Notes: generated by a model from the sequence alone, not told the origin. Shown: positions 44,619 through 54,977, counted from the first letter of the stretch. The stretch is 64,000 nucleotides of DNA from Bradyrhizobium sp. 186 (GCF_023101685.1 NZ_CP082164.1:3348001-3412000), one strand, 5' to 3'. Translations and numbers: made by a program.

Positions 44619-44921
44619 TCAGCGCGACAGGCGCTTCAGCTCGGCACGCGCCTTCTCGGCCAGGGGATCGTCGCCGTGGCGCGCGATGAAGAGCTCGAAC
44701 GCCTCCCGCGTGTCCTTCTGTCTGGCGAGTTCATACTCCTCGGCGACCGCCGCCGAAGGGTCGCGGGCAAGTGGAACCGAGGGCGCTCGTATCGCCTTGC
44801 CGGCGTCGTTCGCATTGGCATTCCCGACCATGACAGGCAGTCCTCCGATGAATAGCTGACCCGCTCCTGAAAGCGCCGCCAAGGCACCTAACAGGCCAAC
44901 TGAGAGTGGGCGTAGCTTCAT
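44619..44921 (-). CDS. Small secreted hypothetical protein
   Basis: A 100-residue protein with an N-terminal hydrophobic stretch (LSVGLLGALAALSGAGQLFI) that could be a signal peptide or anchor, a short linker and a charged C-terminal helix pair (EEYELARQKDTREAFELFIA, then GDDPLAEKARAELKRL) resembling the helical repeat of tetratricopeptide-like proteins. No function is recognised. Codon use is coherent, with no overlapping gene, so it is probably real. Confidence 0.6.
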   Translation of the reverse strand: MKLRPLSVGLLGALAALSGAGQLFIGGLPVMVGNANANDAGKAIRAPSVPLARDPSAAVAEEYELARQKDTREAFELFIARHGDDPLAEKARAELKRLSR

Positions 44922-45114
44922 GATTTCCCTTGCAAATCACGCAGGCGTGCGGAACCCGCACTTGCCCGTATCACTACGGGGTTTGAAGGCTAATATGGCA
45001 TTAAGAAATAGGTCTGGGAGTGGTCGCCAAATTTAAACCAAACGTTTAGCTCTCAAGCTAGAATCATCTGTCTGCTCCCCGAATCGAACGGGGCTTGCTG
45101 CTTCGGAGATTCCC

Positions 45115-47733
45115 TTGGCTACCTCTGTCACCATCAGCAAGACCAACAACGCTGACATCGACGGCATGCTGTCGGGCTACAAATGGTCCGGCACGATCAC
45201 CTACAGCTTTCCCGACTCGCCCAGCGACTACGCCAATCCCTACAGCGGCGGCGACAATGAGCCGACCACAGCAGGCTTTGCCTCGGCGCCGAGCCAGATG
45301 CAGGCGGCGATCAACTACGCGATCGGACTGATCCTCGGCTACACCAACGCCAGCATCACGTACAATGGCACGGGCAGCGCCGACATCATGATTGCGCAGT
45401 CGCCAGCGGCCAATCCCACCTCCTACGCCTATTACCCCGGCAACTACGCGCCCGGTGGCGACGTGTGGTTTGGGACACAATACGATTATACGCAGGCCAA
45501 GCTCGGCAACTATTATTACACGACTGCGCTGCACGAGCTCGGACACGCCTTTGGCCTCAAGCACAGCCAGGAAACGGGCGGCGTCGCCAACGTCGCGGTG
45601 CCGAGCGCGCATGACGACAGCGAATATACCGTCATGAGCTATCGCAGCTATGTCGGCGGTCCGCTGACGGGCTACACCAACGAGGCCTATGGTTATCCGC
45701 AGACCTACATGGCCAACGATATCCTCGCGCTGCAGACGATGTACGGCGCGAACTTCACGACCCAGAGCGGGACCACCGTCTATACCTGGAGCGCGACCAC
45801 CGGGCAGGAGTTCATCAACGGCGTCGGCCAGCCGGCCGACAATGGCGGTGCCGGCGGCTCGGCCAACCGCATCTTCGAGACGATCTGGGACGGCGGCGGC
45901 GTCGATACCTACGACCTGTCGAACTACACGACGAACCTGAGCATCAACCTCAATCCCGGTGCGTCGTCCGTGTTCTCGTCGGTTCAGCTGGCCAATCTCG
46001 GAAACGGCCATTACGCGTCGGGCAACGTCTACAACGCCTATCTCTACAACAACGATGCGCGCTCCTACATCGACAACGCCATCGGCGGTACCGGCAACGA
46101 CGCCATCGTCGGCAACGCCATCGCCAACACGCTGAACGGCGGCTCCGGCAACGACACCATCACCGGCGGCGGCGGCAACGACACCATCATCGGTGGCGCT
46201 GGTACCGACATCGCGGTGTATTCGGGCAGCAAGGCCAATTACGCGATCTCGTACAATGCGGCGACGCAAACCTTCACGCTGGTAGACCAGCGCTCCGGTA
46301 CGCCTGATGGCACTGATACGGTGTCCGGCGCCGAGACCTTCCAGTTTGCCGACGGCACGGTGACGAGCGCCGCGCTTATCCAGCTCACGCCGGTCGTGAT
46401 CGAGTCGATCGGGACGACGAGCCTGGTGCAGCAGGACGGCGGCTACTTTCTCAACCCGGTTGGCGGGGGGACGGGTCCTGAGCTGAAGTACGGAGGTTCG
46501 GCAGTTGTCCCTGGTCAATTTGATCCTTGGACACTGATCGGCGCTGAGCAGACCGCAACAGGTTATGAGATCGCCTTCAAACAACTGGGCACAAACTATT
46601 TTACGATTTGGAATACGGACAGCTCCGGCAACTACCTGGGAAACCCCACCGGTATTGTGCTCGGGAGCAGCGCGACACTTGAAAGCCTGGAGACAAGCTT
46701 TCACCAGGATCTAAACGGAGACGGAGTCGTCGGCGTTCCGGCCGCGCCGGCTAGCACGGCCATAGAGTCGTTCGGTTCGACTAGTCTGGTTCAGGTTGGT
46801 AGCAACTATCACCTCGATCCAGTTGGCGGTGGCGCGGGCCCCGAACTAAAATATGGTGGGTCAGCAGTTGTTTCTGGTCAATTCAATCCCTGGTCGCCGA
46901 TCGGCGCCGAGCAGACCGCAACGGGTTACGAGATAGCCTTCAAACAACCGGGCACGAACTATTTTACGATTTGGAATACGGACAGCTCCGGCAACTACCT
47001 AGGCAACCCCACTGGCATTGTGCTCGGGAGCAGTGCGACACTTGAAAATCTGGAGACAAGCTTTCACCAGGATCTGAACGGCGATGGTGCACTTGGTGTT
47101 GCGGCAGCACCAGCCGGTACGGTCATAGAGGCCGCCGGCTCAACTAGTTTGGTTCAGGTTGGTGACGGCTATTTCCTCAATCCGGTTGGCGGGGGCACGG
47201 GCCCCGAGTTGAAGTATGGCGGTTCAGCAGTCGTCTCCGGTCAATTCAGCCCCTGGACGCTGATTGGTGCCGAGCAGACCGCGACAGGTTACGAGATCGC
47301 CTTTAAGCAGCCAGGCACCAACTCCTTCACGGTGTGGAATACTGACGCCTCTGGCAACTACCTGAACAATCTAACCGGAATTGTGCTCGGAAGCAGCACG
47401 GTCCTACAGAATCTAGAGACAAGCTTTCATCAGGACTTGAATGGAGACGGAACTGTAGGGCTTCCTGCGGCTTCCCGAAGCCCTAATTATGTACCTCAAA
47501 ACTTCTCTTTTGCTGAGGTTCGAAGTGATGTGGTCCCCTCGACTGCAGCGGAAGCGAAATCCAGCGTGATCGAGACGATACGAGAGCTGACGGATGGTGC
47601 ACTAGCCGGTCGGTTCGCCGTTTCGCACGACGCGTTCACAAATCTGTATGAGGCGAACGTCAAGCACGACACGTTTGATCAACACATCACTTATTTCGCT
47701 GATAGCCATATAGGTGGTTTCATCGTCCGTTAA
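45115..47733 (+). CDS. Secreted serralysin-like zinc metalloprotease with RTX repeats and three W-rich C-terminal modules
   Basis: An 872-residue protein. The zinc motif HELGHAFGLKH is at residues 140-150 and the Met-turn SEYTVMSYRSY near 172, as in M10 metzincins. A peptidase M10 C-terminal region with calcium-binding nonapeptides follows (GGSGNDTITGGGGNDTI, about residues 325-365). Then come three 121-residue modules containing YEIAFKQ and FTIWNTDSSGNYL, each ending in DLNGDG-type calcium loops, and a 75-residue tail. No Sec signal is seen; RTX repeats imply type I secretion. The start is TTG 45115 with cggag upstream; no in-frame ATG precedes the catalytic domain. Confidence 0.88.
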   Translation: MATSVTISKTNNADIDGMLSGYKWSGTITYSFPDSPSDYANPYSGGDNEPTTAGFASAPSQMQAAINYAIGLILGYTNASITYNGTGSADIMIAQSPAANPTSYAYYPGNYAPGGDVWFGTQYDYTQAKLGNYYYTTALHELGHAFGLKHSQETGGVANVAVPSAHDDSEYTVMSYRSYVGGPLTGYTNEAYGYPQTYMANDILALQTMYGANFTTQSGTTVYTWSATTGQEFINGVGQPADNGGAGGSANRIFETIWDGGGVDTYDLSNYTTNLSINLNPGASSVFSSVQLANLGNGHYASGNVYNAYLYNNDARSYIDNAIGGTGNDAIVGNAIANTLNGGSGNDTITGGGGNDTIIGGAGTDIAVYSGSKANYAISYNAATQTFTLVDQRSGTPDGTDTVSGAETFQFADGTVTSAALIQLTPVVIESIGTTSLVQQDGGYFLNPVGGGTGPELKYGGSAVVPGQFDPWTLIGAEQTATGYEIAFKQLGTNYFTIWNTDSSGNYLGNPTGIVLGSSATLESLETSFHQDLNGDGVVGVPAAPASTAIESFGSTSLVQVGSNYHLDPVGGGAGPELKYGGSAVVSGQFNPWSPIGAEQTATGYEIAFKQPGTNYFTIWNTDSSGNYLGNPTGIVLGSSATLENLETSFHQDLNGDGALGVAAAPAGTVIEAAGSTSLVQVGDGYFLNPVGGGTGPELKYGGSAVVSGQFSPWTLIGAEQTATGYEIAFKQPGTNSFTVWNTDASGNYLNNLTGIVLGSSTVLQNLETSFHQDLNGDGTVGLPAASRSPNYVPQNFSFAEVRSDVVPSTAAEAKSSVIETIRELTDGALAGRFAVSHDAFTNLYEANVKHDTFDQHITYFADSHIGGFIVR
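46399..47487 (+). repeat. Three tandem 363-bp repeat units inside the metalloprotease gene
   Basis: Units begin at 46399, 46762 and 47125, a period of exactly 363 bases (121 codons). Long stretches are nearly identical at nucleotide level, for example around the FTIWNTDSSGNYL segments of units 1 and 2. Each unit encodes a tryptophan-containing module related to the W_rich_C family plus a linker. Conservation at DNA level suggests recent duplication or gene conversion, and copy number may vary between strains. Confidence 0.88.
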
Positions 47734-47758
47734 TCTCTTCAGTGAGGCTGAACGTCGA

Positions 47759-49417
47759 TCAAAATGGCTTTATTATCTGAATGATGTCGCAATTCGAATT
47801 CGTGATTTTTTTGACATCGACATGAACTTCGATGCAGCTCGTCTTCAACTTCGCAGCCTCTTCGTCGGCAACCGGTGTGGCCCCGTACCTATTCATTTTA
47901 TCGATTGTGTACCCGTACTCAACTGGGGCCAGTCCAGTCACATCAACGTAGACAGGTGTTCCCCACAGTCTAAGCTTTAGATACAGCGCAAGAGCAAGCG
48001 CTGGCTCCCATATCCCCGCTGTTGGACCGCTTACAAAGAGTGCGGGATGATTCATCGCCAGCCGCTGCTCGAGAAATTTGCGGCCAGCCTCCTCGATGGC
48101 TTTGTCTGCGCTCAGATTGAACTGTTGCCACTCGCTGACCGATGACTTGACCGAGGGATGGAACAGCCCTCGGTTGCTAATCAGCACAGCGACGACAATC
48201 GCTGCTGAGAACATCGATCCCACCGACACGTTCGTCGAAACCTTCGGGATTGAGAGCGTCGTCAGGCGTTCGGCCAAGCCTCCCACGACTAGCGCGATGA
48301 TCAACGCTTGCATCATTACAAATGGAAATGCATAGCGCATAGAAAATGCATCGAATCCGTCGACGCCTGCAATGGAATGAGTAAGGAAATAGGTCGCCAG
48401 CCGCGTGGGCTCCAGAGCAAGCGTCAAGAGAAGAAGGACGTAGCTCTTTCCTTCCACGCGCCCTTTCCTAATGTCGGCCAACAACAGGACGACCAAGAGA
48501 CCGCTTGCGGCTATTCCGATGGTTCGAAACACCGGGTCCCAAAGCAAATACCTTGAATAGTCTGAAAGCGCGCCCGCTACGGTGACCGCCGACGATACTT
48601 CCCGCACTATCATCAAGAGGTAGGCAAACACTATGCTGGCAATCAAGCCGCAGAGCAGTCCTAGCTTGAGCAGGCGCTGTTCCCGCAGAACAAGGCCGCA
48701 GGCAACCGCGAGCGCAGATGCTTCGAGCAAGTAGAGCGAATTGACTTCCTTCAGAGTAGAAAACAGAAATGATGCGCTCGCGGTAAGCCAGAGCAGACAG
48801 CGGGAAGGCTGCTGATCTGTCACGTGCCTCCACGCCGACCACACTATAAGAGCCGCAGCGCAATTGCCCTGGAATTCAGTTGGACCAAGCCGTGGTATCA
48901 AGTCACTCCAGCTTTGGTGACCCAAATAGAGGACCACGAACGCGAGTGCAGACGCGAGACCGAATGTCCGAAGGAAGAGTGCGGCGATTATTAGAGTTGT
49001 TCCGATATCAGCTAGGTATCTAAAGAGATACCAAAGCCGCATGTTGTCTCCCCAAGTATAGATTTCGATGGCCTTGAGCGCATAATAGCTGGGGCGAAAT
49101 CGCGAGGTCTTCCCTGACGTCAGAAGTTCTTGATATTCGGGTGTCTGACCGAGCCACGCCCCAAGGGAGCTCAACGTGACCGTGCTTCCGCCGTCGAGGG
49201 CAAGAACGATATCATGGTCGTCGATCAAGCTCGGTTTCGCGTGATCGATCATGGGAAGGACAATCTTTGCCAAGAAAGCCGCTAGTACGAACGCAAGAAT
49301 GAACAGGATGAGCCTGTTCTTGGGTCCCACTTGCCCGTCAGATCCACGGCTTGCAATTACAAGGCTTGCAGTTCCAAGGCTTGACCGTCGATCTGAAATG
49401 TCGTTGCGCGCGTTCAT
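47759..49417 (-). CDS. GT-C-like polytopic membrane protein of unknown function
   Basis: A 552-residue membrane protein with about ten hydrophobic helices after a 30-residue hydrophilic N-terminus. The first extracytoplasmic loop contains SLIDDHDIVLALDGG; acidic residues at this place are the catalytic hallmark of GT-C glycosyltransferases using lipid-linked sugars. A C-terminal globular part contains SGPTAGIWEPALALAL. No family is recognised with certainty. It is convergent with the protease gene and lies at the edge of the polysaccharide island. Confidence 0.65.
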   Translation of the reverse strand: MNARNDISDRRSSLGTASLVIASRGSDGQVGPKNRLILFILAFVLAAFLAKIVLPMIDHAKPSLIDDHDIVLALDGGSTVTLSSLGAWLGQTPEYQELLTSGKTSRFRPSYYALKAIEIYTWGDNMRLWYLFRYLADIGTTLIIAALFLRTFGLASALAFVVLYLGHQSWSDLIPRLGPTEFQGNCAAALIVWSAWRHVTDQQPSRCLLWLTASASFLFSTLKEVNSLYLLEASALAVACGLVLREQRLLKLGLLCGLIASIVFAYLLMIVREVSSAVTVAGALSDYSRYLLWDPVFRTIGIAASGLLVVLLLADIRKGRVEGKSYVLLLLTLALEPTRLATYFLTHSIAGVDGFDAFSMRYAFPFVMMQALIIALVVGGLAERLTTLSIPKVSTNVSVGSMFSAAIVVAVLISNRGLFHPSVKSSVSEWQQFNLSADKAIEEAGRKFLEQRLAMNHPALFVSGPTAGIWEPALALALYLKLRLWGTPVYVDVTGLAPVEYGYTIDKMNRYGATPVADEEAAKLKTSCIEVHVDVKKITNSNCDIIQIIKPF

Positions 49418-49958
49418 GGCTCTTCTTCGGTGATAGCCCCACTGAAAGCCGGGAACTCGCTGTGCGGCGAACCCGGTTTCCCCCTATGGTAGTTGTCAGG
49501 AAATGGCTAAAACTGCAAATCTTTCAACAATTTTGATGACTTTGCGCAGGGTTTTGTTCTACTTGCCGCGGAATCTGCGCCGTAATGAGATGGTGGGAAG
49601 TTAAATGAAGGTAGTCACCTCTGGGCATGCGTATAGCCGAAGAGACCAGCACGCGCCCGAAACCGATGGTCGAGATCGGCGGCGGGCCCATTCGGGACGG
49701 TGGTCCTTCCGGAAGGCGGCGCTCCCGCCATTGTCTTACAGCGTTTGGGATGCTCGCGATCAGCATCCCCTGTACCGAACGCACGCAGCGTGATCGCGAA
49801 ACATTACTGCCGCGTCCATGGGAGAGATGGTGTGCTAGGGGCGGATGAAGGGATGTCGGCCAAGCGCCGCTTGACGTCACAAAGAAGTCGGTCGTGATAC
49901 GGGCCCTTATTCAGGCCAGCCGAGCCAGCCATTTTCTTGAGGCTAAGGACGTCGGAAG
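49418..49958. other. 541-base non-coding gap with a stray rfbF fragment
   Basis: Apart from the fragment described at 49605-49695, no gene is supported. The stretch 49696-49900 is GC-rich with short open frames on both strands that do not resemble proteins. Promoters for the two divergent membrane-protein genes on either side should lie near its ends. Confidence 0.5.
49605..49695 (+). pseudogene. Partial duplicate of the 5' end of rfbF
   Basis: The 91 bases from ATG 49605 align with the first codons of the intact rfbF gene at 51704-51794, after a short deletion near the start. The block around gaagagaccagcacgcg and ccgatggtcgagatcggcgg is almost identical. Homology ends at the codons for RPI. 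It lies 2.1 kb upstream of the real gene with one membrane-protein gene between them. Confidence 0.75.
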
Positions 49959-51545
49959 ATGCTTCGCTACGTCAATCGAATACCATTGCCGCTTGTTGTC
50001 TTATTCTATCTAGCGATTATTGCCGCGGCAGGTATCGCAGCGAGCTATGGTTTGGAGAACTTGCGTGTTGTTCAAGTATTCGAATTGGACGAGCACCGGA
50101 TGTTGTCTCTCATGCAGAGACATCTTGAGGAGCGAAGCTTAGATCCCCACGGGTTCTATATCTATGGCAATCTCTATGATTCAATCGGCTACGTAACACT
50201 CACCGCACTGCATTGGGCAGGTTGGAATGTAGACGTCCACCTTATAGGGCTGGTGCTACGCTTCCTGTCGCTGTGTTTCGGAGTGTTGGCCGCGTTGTCT
50301 CTTGCCTACCTTGCGATCTTGCTCGAGGTTCCTTTAACGGTCGCTGCGAGCGGTTCATTGTTGCTGCTTACGATGCCGGACTTCACTGTCTACATGAAGA
50401 CGGTTCACCCAGACACGCTTCAAGCGGCATTGATCGTCGTTGCCATTTTAGTCACTTTGCGGAAACCCGGATTTATCGCCTCCTTGTGGGGCGGAATTCT
50501 AGCCGGTTTAGCGTTCGCAACCAAGTATTCCGGCGTGTTGGTCTTACCCATTTGTCTTTCCGCATTGTTCCTGCCGCACTTAGGCTGCAAGTTCGACAGA
50601 AGGCTGGTTGCGAGGTTGTTCGCGGAATTTGTGATTGTCGTTCTTGCGTTTCTTAGTGTTTTCGCTTTCACCAATCCTTATGCGGTAAGGGATTTTTCCG
50701 AATTTCGCCAGACGATGTCCTTCATGGCGAACTATGTTGGTACGGGTCATGGAAAGGTAGAGATCGCCGATCCGTTTGCTTGGCTAGTGCCGGCAACCCA
50801 GGAGTTCGGATATTTTGGCATCGGGTTCTTGTTGCTTGGCCTCGTGCTGTTGGTCATTCAGATCTTCGCTGCATTGAAATTAGACGGTATTCGCTCCAGT
50901 CTTCGTTGCCCGCGCTTCCAGAGGCGGCTCATCCTTATCATCTTTGTTGTATCGGCGTTGCTGCATCTAGTTCTCACCGTCCGCATTCGTGTGCCTAGAT
51001 ATGCCTACCACGTGTTGCCCTGCTGGATAGCGTTGGCGCTCGTCGGTTGGTATGAGTTCCTTGCCCAAGTCGCGGGCAGTCGACTGCGCTCATCGCTGCT
51101 CATGTCAGCGCTTCTTATCGGCGTGGCCGCACCCCAGATGTGGTATGACTTGCGCAACTTAGGAAGGGACACGAGAAAGCCTCAAGATCCGATGCTTGTT
51201 GCAGGTAATTCTTTGGCCAGTCGGTTCGATACATCGCAAAGAATCTTGGCCGACATGTACACTTATCTCCCACCCAAGTTCGCCTCAGTGGAATTTGTTG
51301 GCGGGATCACGCGAGGGGACATCGTCCGTTCAAAACCCGACATAATTATATTCAACGAGGTCACGACTGGTCGAATGGTTTGGAAAATGAGCGGGTCCAA
51401 ATTCAAGGATATGAGATTCAGCGTGAATACATCCTACGGGGATCGCGCGGCGGAATCCAAGGAACTGATCGCCGATTTGCTTAAGGATGAAAATTGGACG
51501 ACCTCCTATGAAGATGATCAAGCCATTGCGTTCAAACGCAACTAG
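49959..51545 (+). CDS. GT-C-like (GT39/PMT-type) membrane glycosyltransferase
   Basis: A 528-residue membrane protein with about 11 helices. The first helix is followed by a periplasmic loop with the acidic pair in FELDEHRMLS, the usual place of the GT-C catalytic acid, and a later GFIASLWGGILAGLAFATKYS segment is like that of PMT_2 proteins. It would transfer a sugar from a polyprenyl phosphate carrier outside the cytoplasmic membrane, in line with the GtrB-like enzyme at 57712. Codon use is more AT-rich than the rfb genes next to it, which suggests separate acquisition. Confidence 0.7.
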   Translation: MLRYVNRIPLPLVVLFYLAIIAAAGIAASYGLENLRVVQVFELDEHRMLSLMQRHLEERSLDPHGFYIYGNLYDSIGYVTLTALHWAGWNVDVHLIGLVLRFLSLCFGVLAALSLAYLAILLEVPLTVAASGSLLLLTMPDFTVYMKTVHPDTLQAALIVVAILVTLRKPGFIASLWGGILAGLAFATKYSGVLVLPICLSALFLPHLGCKFDRRLVARLFAEFVIVVLAFLSVFAFTNPYAVRDFSEFRQTMSFMANYVGTGHGKVEIADPFAWLVPATQEFGYFGIGFLLLGLVLLVIQIFAALKLDGIRSSLRCPRFQRRLILIIFVVSALLHLVLTVRIRVPRYAYHVLPCWIALALVGWYEFLAQVAGSRLRSSLLMSALLIGVAAPQMWYDLRNLGRDTRKPQDPMLVAGNSLASRFDTSQRILADMYTYLPPKFASVEFVGGITRGDIVRSKPDIIIFNEVTTGRMVWKMSGSKFKDMRFSVNTSYGDRAAESKELIADLLKDENWTTSYEDDQAIAFKRN

Positions 51546-51703
51546 AGTGCATTTCGGCTGCGTAGGGCTTGCGTAGCCGGCCCATATCACTCATTCCATA
51601 CACATGTAGAAAAGCGGATGGAACGTTTCAGCGCCTCGAGCAAGTATTCCCGAAAACTCTTTGATCAGCTATCATGGCAATTTGGCAATCCTTGGATCAC
51701 AAG

Positions 51704-52474
51704 ATGAAAGCGGTTATTCTGGCGGGTGGTCTGGGCACCCGTATTGCGGAAGAGACCAGCACGCGGCCGAAGCCGATGGTCGAGATCGGCGGCCGGCCCA
51801 TTCTCTGGCACATCATGAAGATCTACAGCCATTACGGCTTCAATGATTTCGTGATCTGCCTCGGCTACAAGGGCTACATGATCAAGGAGTACTTTGCGAA
51901 CTACTTCCTGCACATGTCCGACGTCACCTTCCATCTCGCCGAGAACCGGATGGAGGTGCATCGCGAAACCGCCGAGCCCTGGCGGGTGACGCTGGTCGAC
52001 ACCGGCGAGGACACCCAGACCGGCGGCCGGCTGAAGCGGGTGCTGCCTTACGTCGCGAACGAGCCGTTCTTTGCGCTAACCTATGGCGACGGCGTCGCCG
52101 ACATCGATCTCGCAGCCCAGATCGCATTCCACCGGGAACATGGCCGCGACGCAACCGTTTCGGTGGTGCGGCCGGCGCGAAGGTTCGGCGCGGTGACGAT
52201 CGAGAACGGCCGGGTGGTCAATTTCGAGGAGAAGCCCCATGACGATGGCGGCTGGATCAATGGTGGTTTCTTCCTGCTCTCGCCCTCCGTCGGCGATCTG
52301 ATTGCAGGCGACCAGACCGTGTGGGAGCGCGAGCCGATGGAGCAGCTTGCCCGCGGCGACCAGCTCCGTGCCTTCGTGCATCCCGGCTTCTGGCACCCGA
52401 TGGATACCTTGCGCGATCGCAACTATCTCGAGGACGAGTGGGCCAACAACCGCGCCAAGTGGAGGATCTGGTGA
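51704..52474 (+). CDS. rfbF: Glucose-1-phosphate cytidylyltransferase
   Basis: A 256-residue nucleotidyltransferase making CDP-glucose from CTP and glucose 1-phosphate, the first step to CDP-3,6-dideoxyhexoses. The N-terminal nucleotide-binding motif is AGGLGTRIAEETSTRPKPMV and the metal-binding aspartate lies in LTYGDGVADID. ATG 51704 starts the conserved fold; ATG 51674 would add ten residues. The stop overlaps the next start (GTGA). Equivalent names are ascA and ddhA. Confidence 0.95.
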   Translation: MKAVILAGGLGTRIAEETSTRPKPMVEIGGRPILWHIMKIYSHYGFNDFVICLGYKGYMIKEYFANYFLHMSDVTFHLAENRMEVHRETAEPWRVTLVDTGEDTQTGGRLKRVLPYVANEPFFALTYGDGVADIDLAAQIAFHREHGRDATVSVVRPARRFGAVTIENGRVVNFEEKPHDDGGWINGGFFLLSPSVGDLIAGDQTVWEREPMEQLARGDQLRAFVHPGFWHPMDTLRDRNYLEDEWANNRAKWRIW

Positions 52475-53607
52475 CAGATCCGGCATTCTGGCGCGGCAAG
52501 AAGGTCTTTCTGACCGGACATACCGGCTTCAAGGGTGCGTGGGCATCGCTGCTGCTGCGACGCTTCGGTGCCAGTGTCTATGGCTACGCCTTGCCGCCGA
52601 CCCATCCATCGTCGCTGTTCATGGCGGCGCGGGTCGCCGACGACATCAAGCAATGCCTTGCCGACATCCGTGATCTCGACAGGCTGCGCGCGGCGCTGTT
52701 GGAAGCGCAGCCGGACGTGATCATTCACATGGCGGCACAGGCGCTGGTACGGCCGTCCTACGCCGAGCCAGTCGAGACTTTCGCGACCAATGTCATGGGA
52801 ACGGTGCATGTGCTGGAGACGGCGCGGCATCTGCCGTCCGTGAAGGCCGTGCTGATCGTCACCAGCGACAAGTGTTACGAGAACGATGGCGGCCAGGCTG
52901 CCTTCCGCGAGGGCGATCGCCTAGGTGGCAACGACCCCTACAGCAACAGCAAAGCCTGCGCGGAACTGGTGACCTATTCCTATCGGCGAAGCTTCTTTGC
53001 CGAGAACGGCGCGGCGCGCATCGCGAGCGCGCGGGCCGGAAACGTGTTTGGCGGCGGCGACTGGGCGCGTGACCGCCTGGTACCGGATGCGATGCAGGCG
53101 TTCCTGGACCGTCAGCCGCTGCGCATTCGCAATCCCAATTCGGTGCGGCCCTGGCAGCATGCGCTCGATCCCATCCTGGGCTATTTCACCCTTGTCGAGA
53201 AGTTGGTCGCCGACGCGAGCTTTGCCGATGGCTGGAACTTCGGTCCGAATGCCGAAAGCGAGCAGCCGGTGCGGAACGTCGTCGAGCAGTTGCAAGCAAT
53301 GTGGGGCGATGGCGCCGGTTGGACCAGCGATGATGGTCCGCATCCGCATGAAGCCGCCTTTCTGAGGCTTGACTGCGAACGCGCCTGCTCACAATTGAAC
53401 TGGACGCCGCGTCTCGACCTCGTGCAGGGGCTGGGTCTCACTGTCGACTGGTACAAGGCGCATCAGCGCGGCCGGGATTTACGCCAAATCTCTCTCGAAC
53501 AACTCGACCTCGTCCTCGATGGCGCCGTTGCGAACGGCACATCGCAGTCGGTATCCGAACCATCTCGCGGCGAGGTCGCCGCAGTCAACGCGAAGTCATT
53601 CACATGA
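52471..53607 (+). CDS. rfbG: CDP-glucose 4,6-dehydratase
   Basis: A 378-residue short-chain dehydrogenase/reductase that turns CDP-glucose into CDP-4-keto-6-deoxyglucose. The NAD motif is [10 protein letters not shown] and the active-site Tyr-Lys pair is in [11 protein letters not shown], with TSDKCYEN upstream. GTG 52471 is chosen because ggagga lies just upstream and it overlaps the rfbF stop; the open frame beginning at 52321 is antiphase sequence of rfbF. The stop overlaps rfbH. Confidence 0.95.
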   Translation: MTDPAFWRGKKVFLTGHTGFKGAWASLLLRRFGASVYGYALPPTHPSSLFMAARVADDIKQCLADIRDLDRLRAALLEAQPDVIIHMAAQALVRPSYAEPVETFATNVMGTVHVLETARHLPSVKAVLIVTSDKCYENDGGQAAFREGDRLGGNDPYSNSKACAELVTYSYRRSFFAENGAARIASARAGNVFGGGDWARDRLVPDAMQAFLDRQPLRIRNPNSVRPWQHALDPILGYFTLVEKLVADASFADGWNFGPNAESEQPVRNVVEQLQAMWGDGAGWTSDDGPHPHEAAFLRLDCERACSQLNWTPRLDLVQGLGLTVDWYKAHQRGRDLRQISLEQLDLVLDGAVANGTSQSVSEPSRGEVAAVNAKSFT

Positions 53608-54962
53608 AATCGGCGCCAGCATCCGCACGCGCGGCTCAACGAAGCCCGGAAGAGATCAGGGCATCGATCATGGAACTGGTGGAGGAATACTCCGCCCTGG
53701 CGCATGCGACGAAACCATTTGTCGCCGGCCAGTCGCCCGTGCCCGTGTCGGGACGCGTGTTCGATGCGAGCGACGTCAAGTCGCTGGTCGATTCCGCTCT
53801 GGATTTCTGGCTGACCACCGGGCGCTTCAATGAGGAGTTCCAGCAGAAGCTCGCCAAACGTGTCGGCGCGCGTTACGCGATGACCGTCAATTCCGGCTCC
53901 TCGGCCAACCTCGTCGCCTTCTCGGCGCTGACCTCGCCCTTGCTGCGCGACCGGCAGGTTCCAGCCGGAAGCGAGGTGATCACGGCGGCGACCGGATTCC
54001 CGACGACCGTCAATCCCGCGATCACGCAGGGCATGGTGCCGGTGTTCGTCGACGTCGACATTCCCACCTACAACATTATTCCCGAACGCGTGGAAGAGGC
54101 GATCACGCCGAACACGCGCGCAATCATGGTGGCGCATACGCTCGGCAATCCCTTCGATGTCGGCAAGATCGCCGATATCGCCAAGCGGCACAAACTCTGG
54201 CTGATCGAAGATTGTTGCGATGCGCTCGGTGCGACGTTTTCGGGACGTCATGTCGGCACGTTCGGCGACATCGGCACGCTCAGCTTCTATCCGGCCCACC
54301 ACATCACGATGGGCGAGGGCGGCGCGGTCTTCACCAGCCATCCGGCACTGCGGCGGGCCATGGAAACGTTCCGCGACTGGGGACGCGACTGCTATTGCGA
54401 TCCCGGCAAGGACAACACCTGTCAACGCCGCTTCGACTGGCAGCTCGGCGAGCTGCCCCATGGCTATGACCACAAATACATCTACAGCCATCTCGGCTTC
54501 AACCTGAAGATCACCGACATGCAGGCAGCGGTCGGCGTGTCCCAGCTCGACCATCTCGAAGACTTCATCGCCGCCCGGCGGCGGAATTTCGCTCTGTTGA
54601 AGAGCGGGCTGAAGCCGCTCGAGGAATTCTTCATCCTGCCTGAGCCGACGCCGAACAGCGAACCCTCCTGGTTCGGCTTCGTGTTGACGGTCCGCGAGGG
54701 GGCGCCGTTCAAGCGTGACGCGATTGTGCGCCATTTGAACGAACGCGGGATCGGCACAAGGCTGCTGTTCGGCGGCAATCTGGTGCGGCAACCCTACATG
54801 GCCGGACGGAATTTCCGCGTGCACGGCTCGCTCGCCAACAGCGATACGATCATGAACCAGACCTTCTGGATCGGCGTCTATCCGGCACTCGGCGATGAGC
54901 ACATCGGTTACGTGCTTCAGGTGATCCAGGATTTCTGCGCCGCCCAGACCCGCGGCGCCTAG
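53604..54962 (+). CDS. rfbH: CDP-4-keto-6-deoxyglucose 3-dehydrase (E1), PMP- and [2Fe-2S]-dependent
   Basis: A 452-residue member of the DegT/DnrJ/EryC1 fold that removes the C3 hydroxyl. It has the two traits that separate E1 from aminotransferases. Histidine replaces the Schiff-base lysine ([11 protein letters not shown], residues 231-240). The iron-sulfur cysteines follow the E1 spacing exactly: C205, then 57 residues to C263, C265, and seven residues to C273. It needs an E3-type reductase for turnover; none is visible in the window. Confidence 0.95.
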   Translation: MKSAPASARAAQRSPEEIRASIMELVEEYSALAHATKPFVAGQSPVPVSGRVFDASDVKSLVDSALDFWLTTGRFNEEFQQKLAKRVGARYAMTVNSGSSANLVAFSALTSPLLRDRQVPAGSEVITAATGFPTTVNPAITQGMVPVFVDVDIPTYNIIPERVEEAITPNTRAIMVAHTLGNPFDVGKIADIAKRHKLWLIEDCCDALGATFSGRHVGTFGDIGTLSFYPAHHITMGEGGAVFTSHPALRRAMETFRDWGRDCYCDPGKDNTCQRRFDWQLGELPHGYDHKYIYSHLGFNLKITDMQAAVGVSQLDHLEDFIAARRRNFALLKSGLKPLEEFFILPEPTPNSEPSWFGFVLTVREGAPFKRDAIVRHLNERGIGTRLLFGGNLVRQPYMAGRNFRVHGSLANSDTIMNQTFWIGVYPALGDEHIGYVLQVIQDFCAAQTRGA

Positions 54963-54977
54963 GGTGGGAATGACGCG

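Noticed and set aside
45070..45094. On the minus strand, ccccg-ttcgatt-cgggg followed by agcagac looks like a tRNA T-arm and acceptor end.
   Set aside because: The remaining cloverleaf cannot be formed (no anticodon arm, mismatched acceptor), the rest would overlap the protease start, and there is no CCA or nearby integrase. It may be chance.
45064..46704. A 546-residue open frame antiparallel to the metalloprotease gene.
   Set aside because: It is the shadow of a GC-rich repetitive coding region; the plus strand carries the zinc motif, RTX repeats and W-rich modules.
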